Source: Riemerella columbina (GTDB lineage Bacteria; Bacteroidota; Bacteroidia; Flavobacteriales; Weeksellaceae). Taken from it: DNA of 64,000 bases. This document shows, one piece after another, positions 16,453 to 25,516 of the stretch; the first letter of the stretch is position 1, and every line of letters starts with the position of its first letter. The position numbers were made by a program, and so were the translations under genes. The notes beneath the pieces are model-generated. The model did not search any database. It saw only the letters and a program-made list of their open reading frames with translations, and was not told the DNA's origin. Location: positions 1,240,001-1,304,000 of the forward strand of contig NZ_CP103950.1 of the NCBI RefSeq assembly GCF_030517065.1. The letters are read 5' to 3'.

Positions 16453-18576
16453 ATGAAAAGAAATCTATTTTTAGCCGCTTTGGCTTTAGGAGGCTTGGTT
16501 TCAGCACAAAGCCATTCGCCATTGGCACAGCAATTAGAGCAACAGAAGTTGAAAAATAAAGTGCAATATCAGCATTATATACAACAAAAAATGCAACAAA
16601 ATCCGCAGGGAAATTATGGCGCTATAAAAACTCTCGGTACCCAAACTCGCTTTTTTGATGAAAAAGAACATCGGCTTGGGTTTTTCTTCCAAAATAAACC
16701 TTATTTTTTAACGGAAGATGATACCGATCAAATTAAAAACGCCAATGCAGATGCCCTCCAAGAAGGGAAAATCAGTGGTTTGTCTCAATCTTATAATGGA
16801 GAAGGCATCAGTGTAGATGTGTTTGATGGTGGTAGAGTTTATGCCAAGCACGAGGATTTTGGCAATGAAAATAGAATCGTCAACAAAGAGAAAAACAGCG
16901 TAGATTACAGCGGCCACGCTACAGGCGTTACAGGGATGATTGGGGCTGTAGGGCATAACATCGGCGGCGGTGGCGTGTCTGGAAATACCAAAGGCATAAT
17001 GCCAAAGGCGACTTTTAGAAGTTATAGTTTTAAGGAAACCACTTTGCAGGGCGAGAATAGCAGTAAAACCGTTTATCAAAAAATAGAAGCCGCACAGCCT
17101 TACCTTTCTAACCATTCTTATGGCATCAATACCGAATGGGAAAAGGATGACCAAGACCGATGGTATTGGAACGGTGATTATGATTCGGCGACGAAAAAGG
17201 CATATCATTTAGATGGTTGCTATTTAGAAAGTGATAGAAATTATGATGATATCGTTTATGCTCATCCATCTATGATTATTGTAAAATCGGCAGGAAACTC
17301 GTATGGCGACGGTCCCAGCGGTGATTTTTCTAATGCTTATTATGAAGGCAGCCAAGGGAATGATGTCGCTTTTACCGCTAATGATGTCTTACCGCCCAAC
17401 AATTGTGCTGATGGTGTAGATTGCATAGGTCCAGGCTCTTTGGCGAAGAATATCATTGTAGTAGGTGCCACGGAAAAATTAAAAACTTCTAACCAACGCT
17501 ACACTAAAACTTCTGATGTAGAAAAAGCCAGTTATAGTAGTGCAGGACCGCGAGATGATGGCGGTATAAAGCCCGATATTGCAGGGGTGGGCAGTGATAT
17601 TTTCTTCCCATCTACCGAAAGTTCTGGTAGTAATTCTTGGGCAATGGGCGATGGCACTTCTTTTTCGGCGCCGCAGGTTACGGGGATTATTGGGCTTTGG
17701 TTGCAGATTCATAAAGATTTATTTTCTGGGAAAATGCTGAATGCGGCATCGGCAAAGGCTTTGTTAATACATTCCGCCCAAGAAGCGGGCAACAAAGGTC
17801 CTGATGCGTGGTTTGGTTGGGGCTTCGCTGATGCTAAAAAAGGGGCGGAGATTTTACTCGGAAAAAGCAATGGCGAAGCGGTTATTTTTGAAAATAAAAC
17901 CCTCAAAAACAAAGCTAAAGAGCAATTGAACATCACAACCGATGGAAAACAACCGCTTAAAATAAGCATTGTTTGGACGGATCCTTCGTTTAAAAATTTG
18001 CCGACAACTTACCAAGATGCGCATAATAATACCGCCTCTCGCTTGATTAACGATTTGGATTTGAGGTTGGTCAATACAAAGACCAATCAAATTTATCAAC
18101 CTTGGAAATTGGACATTCAGCACCCTATGGCGCCTGCAATCACTGGTGATAATACGGTGGATAATGTGGAGCAAATCCTTATTGATGCGCCGGTTGCGGG
18201 TATTTATCGCATAGAAATTTCTCATAAAAATAATTTGGTGAATAATCAAGGGAAAATTGCCAATCAAGATTATGCGCTTTTGGTTACGGGAGCATCTATT
18301 TACGATGAACTTAGCACTGTAGAAAATGAAAATTCCATTCAAGTGGAAATTCAAAATACGCTCATCAATGCATCAAAAGGCGAAACTTTGAGGCTGACCC
18401 ACGCGGAACTCATCACCACGCCTATTTCTATTTATGATGCTTCGGGCAGATTGGTGAAAACCATTGACCAAATTCAATCTTCATCGATCAATTTATCAGG
18501 CTTGGGTGTTGGGGTTTATCTTGTGAATTTCTCAACGAAAACGCAAAAAATCACGAAGAAAATTATCGTCAATTAA
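16453..18576 (+). CDS. Secreted subtilisin-like serine protease (S8) with type IX sorting domain
   Basis: A 707-residue protein with a signal peptide (MKRNLFLAALALGGLVSAQS). The subtilisin triad is visible as Asp125 in VDVFDGG, His155 in SGHATGVTG and Ser403 in GTSFSAPQVTG, with the Asn of KSAGNSYG as the oxyanion residue. After the catalytic domain comes a beta-rich P/CUB-like domain (about 480-615). The last 75 residues form a type A C-terminal domain (ISIYDASGRLVKTI and a KKIIVN end), which targets proteins to the type IX secretion system and the cell surface. It is likely an extracellular nutrient-scavenging or virulence protease. It has its own promoter and a strong terminator. Confidence 0.93.
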   Translation: MKRNLFLAALALGGLVSAQSHSPLAQQLEQQKLKNKVQYQHYIQQKMQQNPQGNYGAIKTLGTQTRFFDEKEHRLGFFFQNKPYFLTEDDTDQIKNANADALQEGKISGLSQSYNGEGISVDVFDGGRVYAKHEDFGNENRIVNKEKNSVDYSGHATGVTGMIGAVGHNIGGGGVSGNTKGIMPKATFRSYSFKETTLQGENSSKTVYQKIEAAQPYLSNHSYGINTEWEKDDQDRWYWNGDYDSATKKAYHLDGCYLESDRNYDDIVYAHPSMIIVKSAGNSYGDGPSGDFSNAYYEGSQGNDVAFTANDVLPPNNCADGVDCIGPGSLAKNIIVVGATEKLKTSNQRYTKTSDVEKASYSSAGPRDDGGIKPDIAGVGSDIFFPSTESSGSNSWAMGDGTSFSAPQVTGIIGLWLQIHKDLFSGKMLNAASAKALLIHSAQEAGNKGPDAWFGWGFADAKKGAEILLGKSNGEAVIFENKTLKNKAKEQLNITTDGKQPLKISIVWTDPSFKNLPTTYQDAHNNTASRLINDLDLRLVNTKTNQIYQPWKLDIQHPMAPAITGDNTVDNVEQILIDAPVAGIYRIEISHKNNLVNNQGKIANQDYALLVTGASIYDELSTVENENSIQVEIQNTLINASKGETLRLTHAELITTPISIYDASGRLVKTIDQIQSSSINLSGLGVGVYLVNFSTKTQKITKKIIVN

Positions 18577-18592
18577 AAAATAGACTTCAAAT

Positions 18593-18629
18593 AAAAACTG
18601 CGGCTTCAATGATTGAAGCCGCAGTTTTT
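18593..18629. terminator. Bidirectional terminator between protease and permease genes
   Basis: AAAAACTGCGGCTTCA pairs perfectly with TGAAGCCGCAGTTTTT (16 bp) around a 5-base loop, followed by a T run. It lies between two converging genes and touches the permease stop codon. Confidence 0.92.
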
Positions 18630-19859
18630 TTAATTGTATTTAATGGCTTTTACAGGGGATATTTTACTGATGAGATAACTCGGCAAAATCAAAGCGATGC
18701 CAGACACCAAAAGAATACCCGCCGAGATTAGGATAATATATAGTGGATTGAGCTCCACAGGAACCACGCTTACATAATAATTCTCAGGGTTGAGTTGGAT
18801 AACGCCGAAAATCTTCTGTATCAATAGTAGTCCAATGCCAATCAAGTTGCCCACCAACAAGCCAGGCACCATAATCAGTAGCGTGTAATTGATAAAAATG
18901 GCTCTAATCTGTCGGTTGGTAGCACCCAAAGTTTTGAGCATCCCGATAGAATTGGTGCGTTCTATAATCAAAATCAACAGCACCATAATGATATTGATGA
19001 CCACCACCAGCAGCATAATGGTAATAATAAGCGTGATGTTGGTATTAAAAATGTTAATCCAATCCACAATTTGCGGAAACCGATCCGTAATCTTTTCAGC
19101 ATAATTTTTATAGCCAATCAGTTGGTCTATTTTAGGATAAGCGGTATTGATGTCTTCCGCATTTTTAAGGAAAATATCCAGACCGCCAATGTCTTTTTTA
19201 TCCATATCTTGGATTTTCCTCACATGGTTAATATCGCCGATGATAAACAAATCATCAATAAGTTTAATGTCGGTTTTATAGAGGCCTGCCACCTCAAATT
19301 TTCGGTAAATGGGCTTTTGGTCTTCTTTAGAAAATATCGCAACAATGCTGTCTTTGGGCTTTAGATGGAGGTCTTTGCCTATTTTTTCGGAAATGATAAT
19401 TTGGTTATTATACCCTTTTTCATTAAAGTTAGGAATGCTCCCGCTGACCAGAAATTTCTCAAACCGATGTTGGTCAAAATCCTTAGAAACCCCTTTGAAA
19501 ATAATGCCAGAGAAGTTTTTTTCAGTCCTCAAAATCCCGCTCACCGTGGCATAAGTTTGGAGCCCCGAAACCTCAGGCAGTTGCTTAATTTGGTTGAGGT
19601 CAAGCAAATTTTGATCTATCACAGAAGAGTTATAAGACGCGTTAGACTTGGTGGATTTAACAGTGATGTGTCCCGAAAAATCGCCCATTCGGGTTTTAAT
19701 CGCCTCTTTGGAACCCAATCCTGTGGCTACGGTAATCAGCGAAACAATAACGCCCAGCGCCACCGAAAGCCGACCGATAAAAACAATCACTCGGGAAAGA
19801 TTATTTTTATTATCTTTGGAGAATGCTATTTTATTAGAAAAGTATAACGGAAATTTCAA
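18630..19859 (-). CDS. LolC/E-like ABC transporter permease (FtsX/MacB family)
   Basis: About 409 residues, with a first transmembrane helix near residues 28-48, a periplasmic MacB-type domain (about 50-260), and three C-terminal helices of the FtsX fold around ITIMLLVVVINIIMVLLILI and two later segments. This layout belongs to lipoprotein-releasing LolC/E permeases. The likely ATPase partner is the LolD-like protein encoded at 25.5 kb (inference). No ATG fits: the longest frame starts at a TTG at 19880, but that TTG is part of the -7 box. I therefore chose the TTG at 19859, giving MKFPLYFSNKIAFSKDNKNN, which resembles family N-termini. It is divergent from the NamZ-like gene with 4 bases between the starts. 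Confidence 0.85.
   Translation of the reverse strand: MKFPLYFSNKIAFSKDNKNNLSRVIVFIGRLSVALGVIVSLITVATGLGSKEAIKTRMGDFSGHITVKSTKSNASYNSSVIDQNLLDLNQIKQLPEVSGLQTYATVSGILRTEKNFSGIIFKGVSKDFDQHRFEKFLVSGSIPNFNEKGYNNQIIISEKIGKDLHLKPKDSIVAIFSKEDQKPIYRKFEVAGLYKTDIKLIDDLFIIGDINHVRKIQDMDKKDIGGLDIFLKNAEDINTAYPKIDQLIGYKNYAEKITDRFPQIVDWINIFNTNITLIITIMLLVVVINIIMVLLILIIERTNSIGMLKTLGATNRQIRAIFINYTLLIMVPGLLVGNLIGIGLLLIQKIFGVIQLNPENYYVSVVPVELNPLYIILISAGILLVSGIALILPSYLISKISPVKAIKYN
19811..19818 (+). promoter_or_regulatory. -7 box of the NamZ-like gene, inside the permease gene
   Basis: TATCTTTG matches TAnnTTTG, 45 bases before the ATG at 19864. It lies within the permease coding region. No -33 TTG is apparent. 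Confidence 0.6.
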
Positions 19860-19863
19860 AACT

Positions 19864-21123
19864 ATGAATTTAAGATCCAAATTTAAAAATTTACAACTGA
19901 TTTGCCTAATTTATTTGAGCGTATCTTTTTTATCTTTTGGTAAAGCGCAGAGTATCAGTGATTTTAAAACAGGTGCCGACCAACCTGAACTCTATATTCC
20001 TTTGCTCAAAAATAAAAAAGTAGGGGTGGTTACCAACCAAACAGGCTTGGTGATTAAAAAGACCAAAGTCAATTTAGCGAAATATCCAGAGGAAGTATGT
20101 AAGCTTGGCGTCCAAATAGACACGCTGAGCATTGTGGATTTTTTAATCGATAATGGCATAGAGATTAAGCGGGTTTTTGCTCCAGAACACGGCTTTCGTG
20201 GCGAGGCAGATGCTGGCGAACATGTGAAAAACGGCGTGGATACCAAGACAGGACTTCCCATAATTTCGCTCTATGGCAAAAACAAAAAGCCTACGGAAGC
20301 GCAGGTGAAAGATTTGGATATCATCGTTTTTGATATTCAAGATGTGGGCGTGCGTTTTTACACTTACATTTCTACTTTGGCGTATGTGATGGAAGCGGCG
20401 GCAGAACATCAGGTGAAGGTTTTAGTTTTGGACCGTCCTAACCCTCACGATGGCTATATTGATGGGCCTGTGCTCCAGCCTAAGTGGAAAAGTTTTGTGG
20501 GAATGCACCCTGTTCCAGTGGTTTATGGCTTAACCATCGGGGAATATGGAATGATGGTGAACGGCGAGGGCTGGCTTAAAAACGGCATCAAAGCGGAATA
20601 TCAAGTCATTCCGATGCGAAATTATCACAAACAACAGCGCTATCCGTTGCTAAAACGCCCATCGCCTAATTTGCCTAACGAAAAAGCCATCAACTTGTAT
20701 CCCTCGTTATGTTTTTTTGAAGGCGCCGAGGTTTCCGTAGGCAGGGGCACCGATTTGCCATTCCAAATTTATGGCTCGCCATGGACTAAAAAGTTGAAGT
20801 ATCAGTTTAAGCCAGCGCCTAATTTTGGGGCTAAAAATCCACCTTTTAATGGCGTGCTTTGTTACGGCGAAGATTTGTCCAACTATGACAAAGATTTGCG
20901 ACAGCTCAACTTAGAATGGGTACTTAGGGCGTATCAAAATTATAAAAATCCTGCCAAGCCTTTTTTCATTAAAAACCTTTGGTTTGATACATTGGCGGGC
21001 ACCGACCAGCTCAGACATCAGATTATACAAGGGAAAACAGAAGCCGAAATTAGAGCCTCGTGGCAGAAAGATTTATCATATTTTGAAAAAATCAGACAGA
21101 AATATGTAATGTATGAGGATTAA
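19864..21123 (+). CDS. namZ: Exo-beta-N-acetylmuramidase-like protein (DUF1343, NamZ family)
   Basis: About 419 residues from the ATG at 19864. The frame is open further upstream, but only this start gives a clean signal peptide (hydrophobic stretch LQLICLIYLSVSFLSFGKAQ). Family features are VGVVTNQTG near residue 50, FAPEHGFRG with a conserved Glu-His, IVFDIQDVGVRFYTY, VLDRPNPHDG and EGAEVSVGRGTDLPFQ. DUF1343 was shown to contain exo-N-acetylmuramidases (NamZ) that remove terminal MurNAc from peptidoglycan fragments. A periplasmic role in cell-wall recycling is therefore likely. The gene is divergent from the permease, and the two starts lie 4 bases apart. Confidence 0.88.
   Translation: MNLRSKFKNLQLICLIYLSVSFLSFGKAQSISDFKTGADQPELYIPLLKNKKVGVVTNQTGLVIKKTKVNLAKYPEEVCKLGVQIDTLSIVDFLIDNGIEIKRVFAPEHGFRGEADAGEHVKNGVDTKTGLPIISLYGKNKKPTEAQVKDLDIIVFDIQDVGVRFYTYISTLAYVMEAAAEHQVKVLVLDRPNPHDGYIDGPVLQPKWKSFVGMHPVPVVYGLTIGEYGMMVNGEGWLKNGIKAEYQVIPMRNYHKQQRYPLLKRPSPNLPNEKAINLYPSLCFFEGAEVSVGRGTDLPFQIYGSPWTKKLKYQFKPAPNFGAKNPPFNGVLCYGEDLSNYDKDLRQLNLEWVLRAYQNYKNPAKPFFIKNLWFDTLAGTDQLRHQIIQGKTEAEIRASWQKDLSYFEKIRQKYVMYED
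19878..19885 (-). promoter_or_regulatory. -7 box of the permease gene, inside the NamZ-like gene
   Basis: TAAATTTG on the minus strand matches TAnnTTTG. It overlaps codons 5-8 of the divergent gene and contains the first TTG of the longer permease frame, which argues for the TTG start at 19859. Confidence 0.6.
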
Positions 21124-21199
21124 AGGTTTGAAAATCAAATTGTATAAAAAATATTACCATCGGCGGAACCATAAAATGGGCGACTGTGGGAAAATAAAT

Positions 21200-21231
21200 T
21201 TGTGTTAATAATTTTTAAAATATTATCTTTG
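21200..21231 (+). promoter_or_regulatory. Promoter of the UMP synthase gene
   Basis: TTG (21200-21202), a 21-base spacer and TATCTTTG (21224-21231), with the ATG 12 bases further on. A good match to the Bacteroidota promoter. Confidence 0.75.
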
Positions 21232-21243
21232 TCAAAAACCGAA

Positions 21244-22608
21244 ATGGAATCAAAAAAATCGTTCTTCTTAGCGTGTTATCAATTAGGGATTATTAAATTT
21301 GGGAAGTTCACCCTTAAAAGTGGGATTGAAAGTCCTTTTTATGTGGATTTAAGACCCTTGGCATCAGACCCTAAAATTTTGAAAACTTTGGGGCAATTTT
21401 TATTAAAAATGGTGGATACCCAAAACACGGATTTAATCTGTGGGGTGCCTTATGCCGCCCTCCCAATGGCGACCGCAATGTCTATGGAAAGCGGTATCCC
21501 TCTCATTATCAAAAGGAAAGAAGCCAAAGCTTATGGCACTAAAAAATTGATAGAAGGTCTCTATACTTCGGGGCAAAATTGTCTGTTGGTAGAAGATGTG
21601 ATAACCAGCGGAAAGTCTTTGTTGGAAACCATTCCAGAGGTGGAGAACGAAGGCATAATAGTGAAAGATATCGTGGTGGTTTTGGATAGAGAACAGGGCG
21701 GAAAAGCCCATTTGGAGCGCCAAGGTTACAGCGTACATACGCTATTTACCATTTCCGAAGCTTGTCAATATTTATATGAAGAAGGTTTGCTTTCGGAGGG
21801 GCAATTGGCTCAAATTAAAGACTTTTTAGCTGGTCACCCTATTGTGTTTGAGAAGAAAAAAAGGCGTTCTTATGAGGAGAAATTAAATAAAGTAAGCCAT
21901 TCTTCGGCGCAGCGTTTATTAGAATTGGCGATAGAGAAAAAATCCAACCTCATTGCTTCTGCAGATGTGATTACCACGCCAGAATTACTCCAATTTGCTG
22001 AGCAAGTGGGCCCTCACATTGTGGCGCTCAAAACGCATATGGACATCATCACCGATTTTGATTTTGAAAAAACCATTCTGCCGCTCCAAGCCTTAGCGAA
22101 GAAACATCAATTTTTGCTAATGGAAGACCGCAAGTTTGCAGATATTGGTAACACCCAAGAACTCCAATATTCTTACGGAATTTACAGAATTTCTTTTTGG
22201 GCAGATTTAATCACTTCGCATATGATTGGCGGGGCAACCTCGCTGGATTATTTCTTAAATTCTGGGGTTATTGCCATTTTGGAGATGTCGTCCAAAGGTG
22301 CATTAACCGATGCCCATTACCGAGAGCAAGCTCTAAAAGTGGCACAAACACATCATAATGTGGTGGGTGGCGTAGCGCAGAGTGCTCTGCCAGAGGATTT
22401 GTTGCTCTTTACGCCAGGCATCAATTTAGAAGATAAAGGCGATGCCAAAGGTCAGCAATACAACACGCCAGACTATGCTTTTGAGCAATTGCATACCGAT
22501 TTTATCATTGTGGGGCGTGGTATTTACAAAGCCGAAGATGCCGAAAAAGCGGCGTTAAATTACAAAATAAAAGGCTGGGAAGCTTACGAACAATCCTTGG
22601 AGGTATAG
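21244..22608 (+). CDS. pyrE/pyrF: Bifunctional orotate phosphoribosyltransferase / OMP decarboxylase (UMP synthase)
   Basis: A 454-residue fusion that carries out the last two steps of UMP synthesis. Residues 1 to about 205 are an orotate phosphoribosyltransferase with the PRPP loop VEDVITSG at 116-123 and KRKEAKAYG near 90-98. Residues from about 220 to the end are an OMP decarboxylase with Lys263 and Asp267 in ALKTHMDII and the catalytic DRKFADIG from Asp295. The PyrE-PyrF order and the DRKFADIGNT type match eukaryotic UMPS (480 residues in human). Most bacteria have separate enzymes. The ATG at 21244 was preferred over an upstream GTG in the same frame because the promoter box lies between them. 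The next gene follows by 36 bases. Confidence 0.93.
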   Translation: MESKKSFFLACYQLGIIKFGKFTLKSGIESPFYVDLRPLASDPKILKTLGQFLLKMVDTQNTDLICGVPYAALPMATAMSMESGIPLIIKRKEAKAYGTKKLIEGLYTSGQNCLLVEDVITSGKSLLETIPEVENEGIIVKDIVVVLDREQGGKAHLERQGYSVHTLFTISEACQYLYEEGLLSEGQLAQIKDFLAGHPIVFEKKKRRSYEEKLNKVSHSSAQRLLELAIEKKSNLIASADVITTPELLQFAEQVGPHIVALKTHMDIITDFDFEKTILPLQALAKKHQFLLMEDRKFADIGNTQELQYSYGIYRISFWADLITSHMIGGATSLDYFLNSGVIAILEMSSKGALTDAHYREQALKVAQTHHNVVGGVAQSALPEDLLLFTPGINLEDKGDAKGQQYNTPDYAFEQLHTDFIIVGRGIYKAEDAEKAALNYKIKGWEAYEQSLEV

Positions 22609-22644
22609 AATTTTGCAGAAGTTTCATTTTAAAATTATATCCGA

Positions 22645-25437
22645 TTGAGTGGTTTCCGCAGATTATTAGGTTTTATTTTTTCACTTCTTGCAGGTTTAAG
22701 TTTTGCCCAACAGCAAGACAGTTTAAGTCTGCAAATTTCTTTGTTGGAAAGCGGTCATAGAGCACAAATCAAGCAAACCATCATCCATTATCATCAAGGG
22801 GAGCAGGCGACCAATCGGGTGGTGCTATTGAATTGGAATGCCGCTTATCAACCGCAAAATACGCCTTTGGCAAAGCGTTTATTGGAAGCTCGAAAAACCA
22901 GCCTTTATTTCTCTAAACCCAACCAAAGAGGTCGGTTGATGAACCTCAAAATCAATGAACAGGCGCTAACCGCTCTCGATCAAGAATGGATAGAAGTGCC
23001 GTTGGAAAAGCCTTTAAATCAAGGGGAGCGCGTGGTTCTACATTTGGATTATGAAATCCAGTTGCCAGAGGCACGGTTTACAGGCTACGGCATTCAGCCA
23101 GATGAAATTTCGCTTAAATATTTCTTTTTGGTGCCTACCGATGCGCCTCGGCATTTTTTAAATATTGAAGAAAACCAAAGCTCCAAAGCCTATTGGCGTG
23201 TTCAGTTTTCGGAAAATCAGCGGGCGGTATTTTCTAATTTGCCAGAAGTTTCGCCTCAACTTTTTGAAGGCTCGTTGTCTGATGATCCTTATTTTATTTT
23301 GAAACCACAGGTGGCGGCAACACCTTATTTTAGGCTAAAATATAAGAATACTTTGGTGGAAATCCCTTTTCCTCTGACCTATGACCAGCAACAAAATCTT
23401 AATTTCTACCTGCCGTTACAACTCAATTTTATAGAAGGTATTTTAGGCGATTTACCAAAGAAAATACTGATTTCTAAAAAAATAGCCCAAGATTATGGCT
23501 TTATGGGTATTGATGATATTAAATTTTGGAAATTTAAATTTCAACTCTTTAATGATGCCGAAAAAACGGATTTGGAATACTTTTCTATTTTGTCTCAACT
23601 TTGCGTGGCTCAACAACTAAACACGGATAAAATACAGCAACATTGGATAGAAAATGGCATTAAAACTTATATAGAAATTCAGTATTTAAAGCGCTTTTAT
23701 AAGGATAAAGTTCTGTTGGGAGATTTGCCACAACAGTTATCTTTATGGGGCATTCAGCCTTTAAAATGGACTTACCTTTCAAAAATGAAACTCACAGAGC
23801 GCTATGGTTTGGCATCTCAATATATGATGAGCCAGAATTTAGACCAGCCGATTGCCACGCCTTTTCCGCAGTTGAGCAATTTCAATCAGGTGGTCATCAG
23901 CCAGATGCAAATGGGGAGCCTTCTCAATTTTGTGGCTGAAAAAATGGGCGAGGCAGAGATGAATCAGTGGATACAAAAATTCACTAAGGAACATGCGGGA
24001 AAGCCGATTTATACAGAGGATTTTCTCAATCAGTTGGCGATGGCATCTCAGTACAGTAGCGCTTTTTTATCGGATTTTATTACGAAAAAAAATAGGGTTA
24101 ATTTCAAGCTGAAAAACTTTAAAATAGAAGGGGAGGATATGCTCGTTAAGGTTAAAAAAAATACCGAAGCGCCCATTCCTTTTCAGCTTAAAGCCATTAA
24201 AAACGAGGATCAAGCCCAAATTTATTGGTACGATACTTATACGAAAAAAGAGACCGATTATCGCATTCCTAAGGATAGCATTAAAAAAATTATCCTGAAT
24301 GATAACGACCTTTTTCCAGAACTCAATAATAGAGATAATTACCTATATACCAAAGGTTTATTCTCTAATGTGAAGAAGCCTAAACTTAAGTTTCACAAAG
24401 ATATTCCCAATCCTGAATACCACGAAATTTTCCTGACGCCTATTTTTAGGTATAATTATTATGATAAACTGTTGCTGGGACTCGGTTTTAGCAATGCCAG
24501 TTTGATAGAGCAGCCTTTTACATACGCGCTGAAGCCTTATTTTAGCACAGGAACAGGACAACTGATGGGAACGGCGGGCGCTTCTTACACTTTTGCACCT
24601 GCGGATTCTTTTTTTCAAAATTGGCGAGTGGGGGGTAAGGGCACTTATTTTCACTACGATAAAGATTTGGCATTTAGAAAGCTCAGCCTTTATACATCGT
24701 TGGATTTCAATAAAAATCCGAGAAGCCAAATTGGGCGACAGTTGGGGCTTTCCTATGATTATGTGAGCAAAGATTTAAGCCCAGAAATGGAAGCCGCCAA
24801 CGATTACAGCAAGTATTATCTTTTCAACATCGGTTACCTCTATACCGACCGAAAAGCCATCCACGAGAATACCATTTTAACCAATCTACAACATTCTGAA
24901 GATTTTAATAAGCTCTCGGCGGAACTCTTTTACCGCTGGGAATATCAGCAAAATAAAAAGTTGAGTTTAAGATTTTTTGGTGGTTATTTTCTGAGAAATC
25001 AGACCCGAAATGCCTATTTTGATTTTGGAATTTCCTCGTTGTCTAATTATAGCTTTTCGTACAGCATCATCCGCAGAAACCACAATGATTATTATGCACC
25101 ACGGCAGTTTGTCTTGGGCGAAGGCGCTTTTAAATCCGCCATCAATGCCACGGCTAACCAATGGCTTACCACTGTGAATGCCGATGTTCAAATTTGGAAA
25201 ATGCTAAACCTCTACGCAGATGCTGGCATCTACAAAAATAGAGACGAACAGAGTCAATTCATTTGGGATAGCGGCGTTAGTGTTAAGCTGATTCCAGATA
25301 TTTTTGAAATTTATTTTCCGATGCAATCTTCGTTAGGCTTTGAACCAGCTTTGCCGAGTTATCAGAAGCGCATTCGGTTTATGTTCAACTTCAATCTTTC
25401 TGCGATTGTTGCACAACTGCGGCGAGGGTGGTTTTAA
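22645..25437 (+). CDS. Degenerate M1-peptidase-like protein with C-terminal outer-membrane beta-barrel
   Basis: A 930-residue secreted protein starting at a TTG (no usable ATG), with a signal peptide ending in AGLSFAQQ. The N-terminal part to about 450 resembles M1 aminopeptidases: a beta-rich first domain, then a helical domain. Where M1 enzymes have HExxH-x18-E, this protein has LCVAQQ (319-324) and WIENGIKTYIE (334-344), so the zinc ligands appear lost. From about 590 on it shows alternating short beta strands rich in Tyr, Phe and Gly, like a surface-antigen type barrel, ending in an aromatic residue (GWF). It is likely an outer-membrane, non-catalytic protein of unknown role. It follows the UMP synthase by 36 bases. 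Confidence 0.65.
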   Translation: MSGFRRLLGFIFSLLAGLSFAQQQDSLSLQISLLESGHRAQIKQTIIHYHQGEQATNRVVLLNWNAAYQPQNTPLAKRLLEARKTSLYFSKPNQRGRLMNLKINEQALTALDQEWIEVPLEKPLNQGERVVLHLDYEIQLPEARFTGYGIQPDEISLKYFFLVPTDAPRHFLNIEENQSSKAYWRVQFSENQRAVFSNLPEVSPQLFEGSLSDDPYFILKPQVAATPYFRLKYKNTLVEIPFPLTYDQQQNLNFYLPLQLNFIEGILGDLPKKILISKKIAQDYGFMGIDDIKFWKFKFQLFNDAEKTDLEYFSILSQLCVAQQLNTDKIQQHWIENGIKTYIEIQYLKRFYKDKVLLGDLPQQLSLWGIQPLKWTYLSKMKLTERYGLASQYMMSQNLDQPIATPFPQLSNFNQVVISQMQMGSLLNFVAEKMGEAEMNQWIQKFTKEHAGKPIYTEDFLNQLAMASQYSSAFLSDFITKKNRVNFKLKNFKIEGEDMLVKVKKNTEAPIPFQLKAIKNEDQAQIYWYDTYTKKETDYRIPKDSIKKIILNDNDLFPELNNRDNYLYTKGLFSNVKKPKLKFHKDIPNPEYHEIFLTPIFRYNYYDKLLLGLGFSNASLIEQPFTYALKPYFSTGTGQLMGTAGASYTFAPADSFFQNWRVGGKGTYFHYDKDLAFRKLSLYTSLDFNKNPRSQIGRQLGLSYDYVSKDLSPEMEAANDYSKYYLFNIGYLYTDRKAIHENTILTNLQHSEDFNKLSAELFYRWEYQQNKKLSLRFFGGYFLRNQTRNAYFDFGISSLSNYSFSYSIIRRNHNDYYAPRQFVLGEGAFKSAINATANQWLTTVNADVQIWKMLNLYADAGIYKNRDEQSQFIWDSGVSVKLIPDIFEIYFPMQSSLGFEPALPSYQKRIRFMFNFNLSAIVAQLRRGWF

Positions 25438-25516
25438 TTTTGAACCTTGATTCTGGGTCAATATTGAGAGAAAATCCATCTTGCACACCAATAAAAATAG
25501 TTTTAAATTTACGGCT

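Noticed and set aside
19648-19863. Upstream extension of the NamZ-like frame
   Set aside because: It lies inside the divergent permease gene and would bury the signal peptide. The ATG at 19864 gives a normal secretory start.
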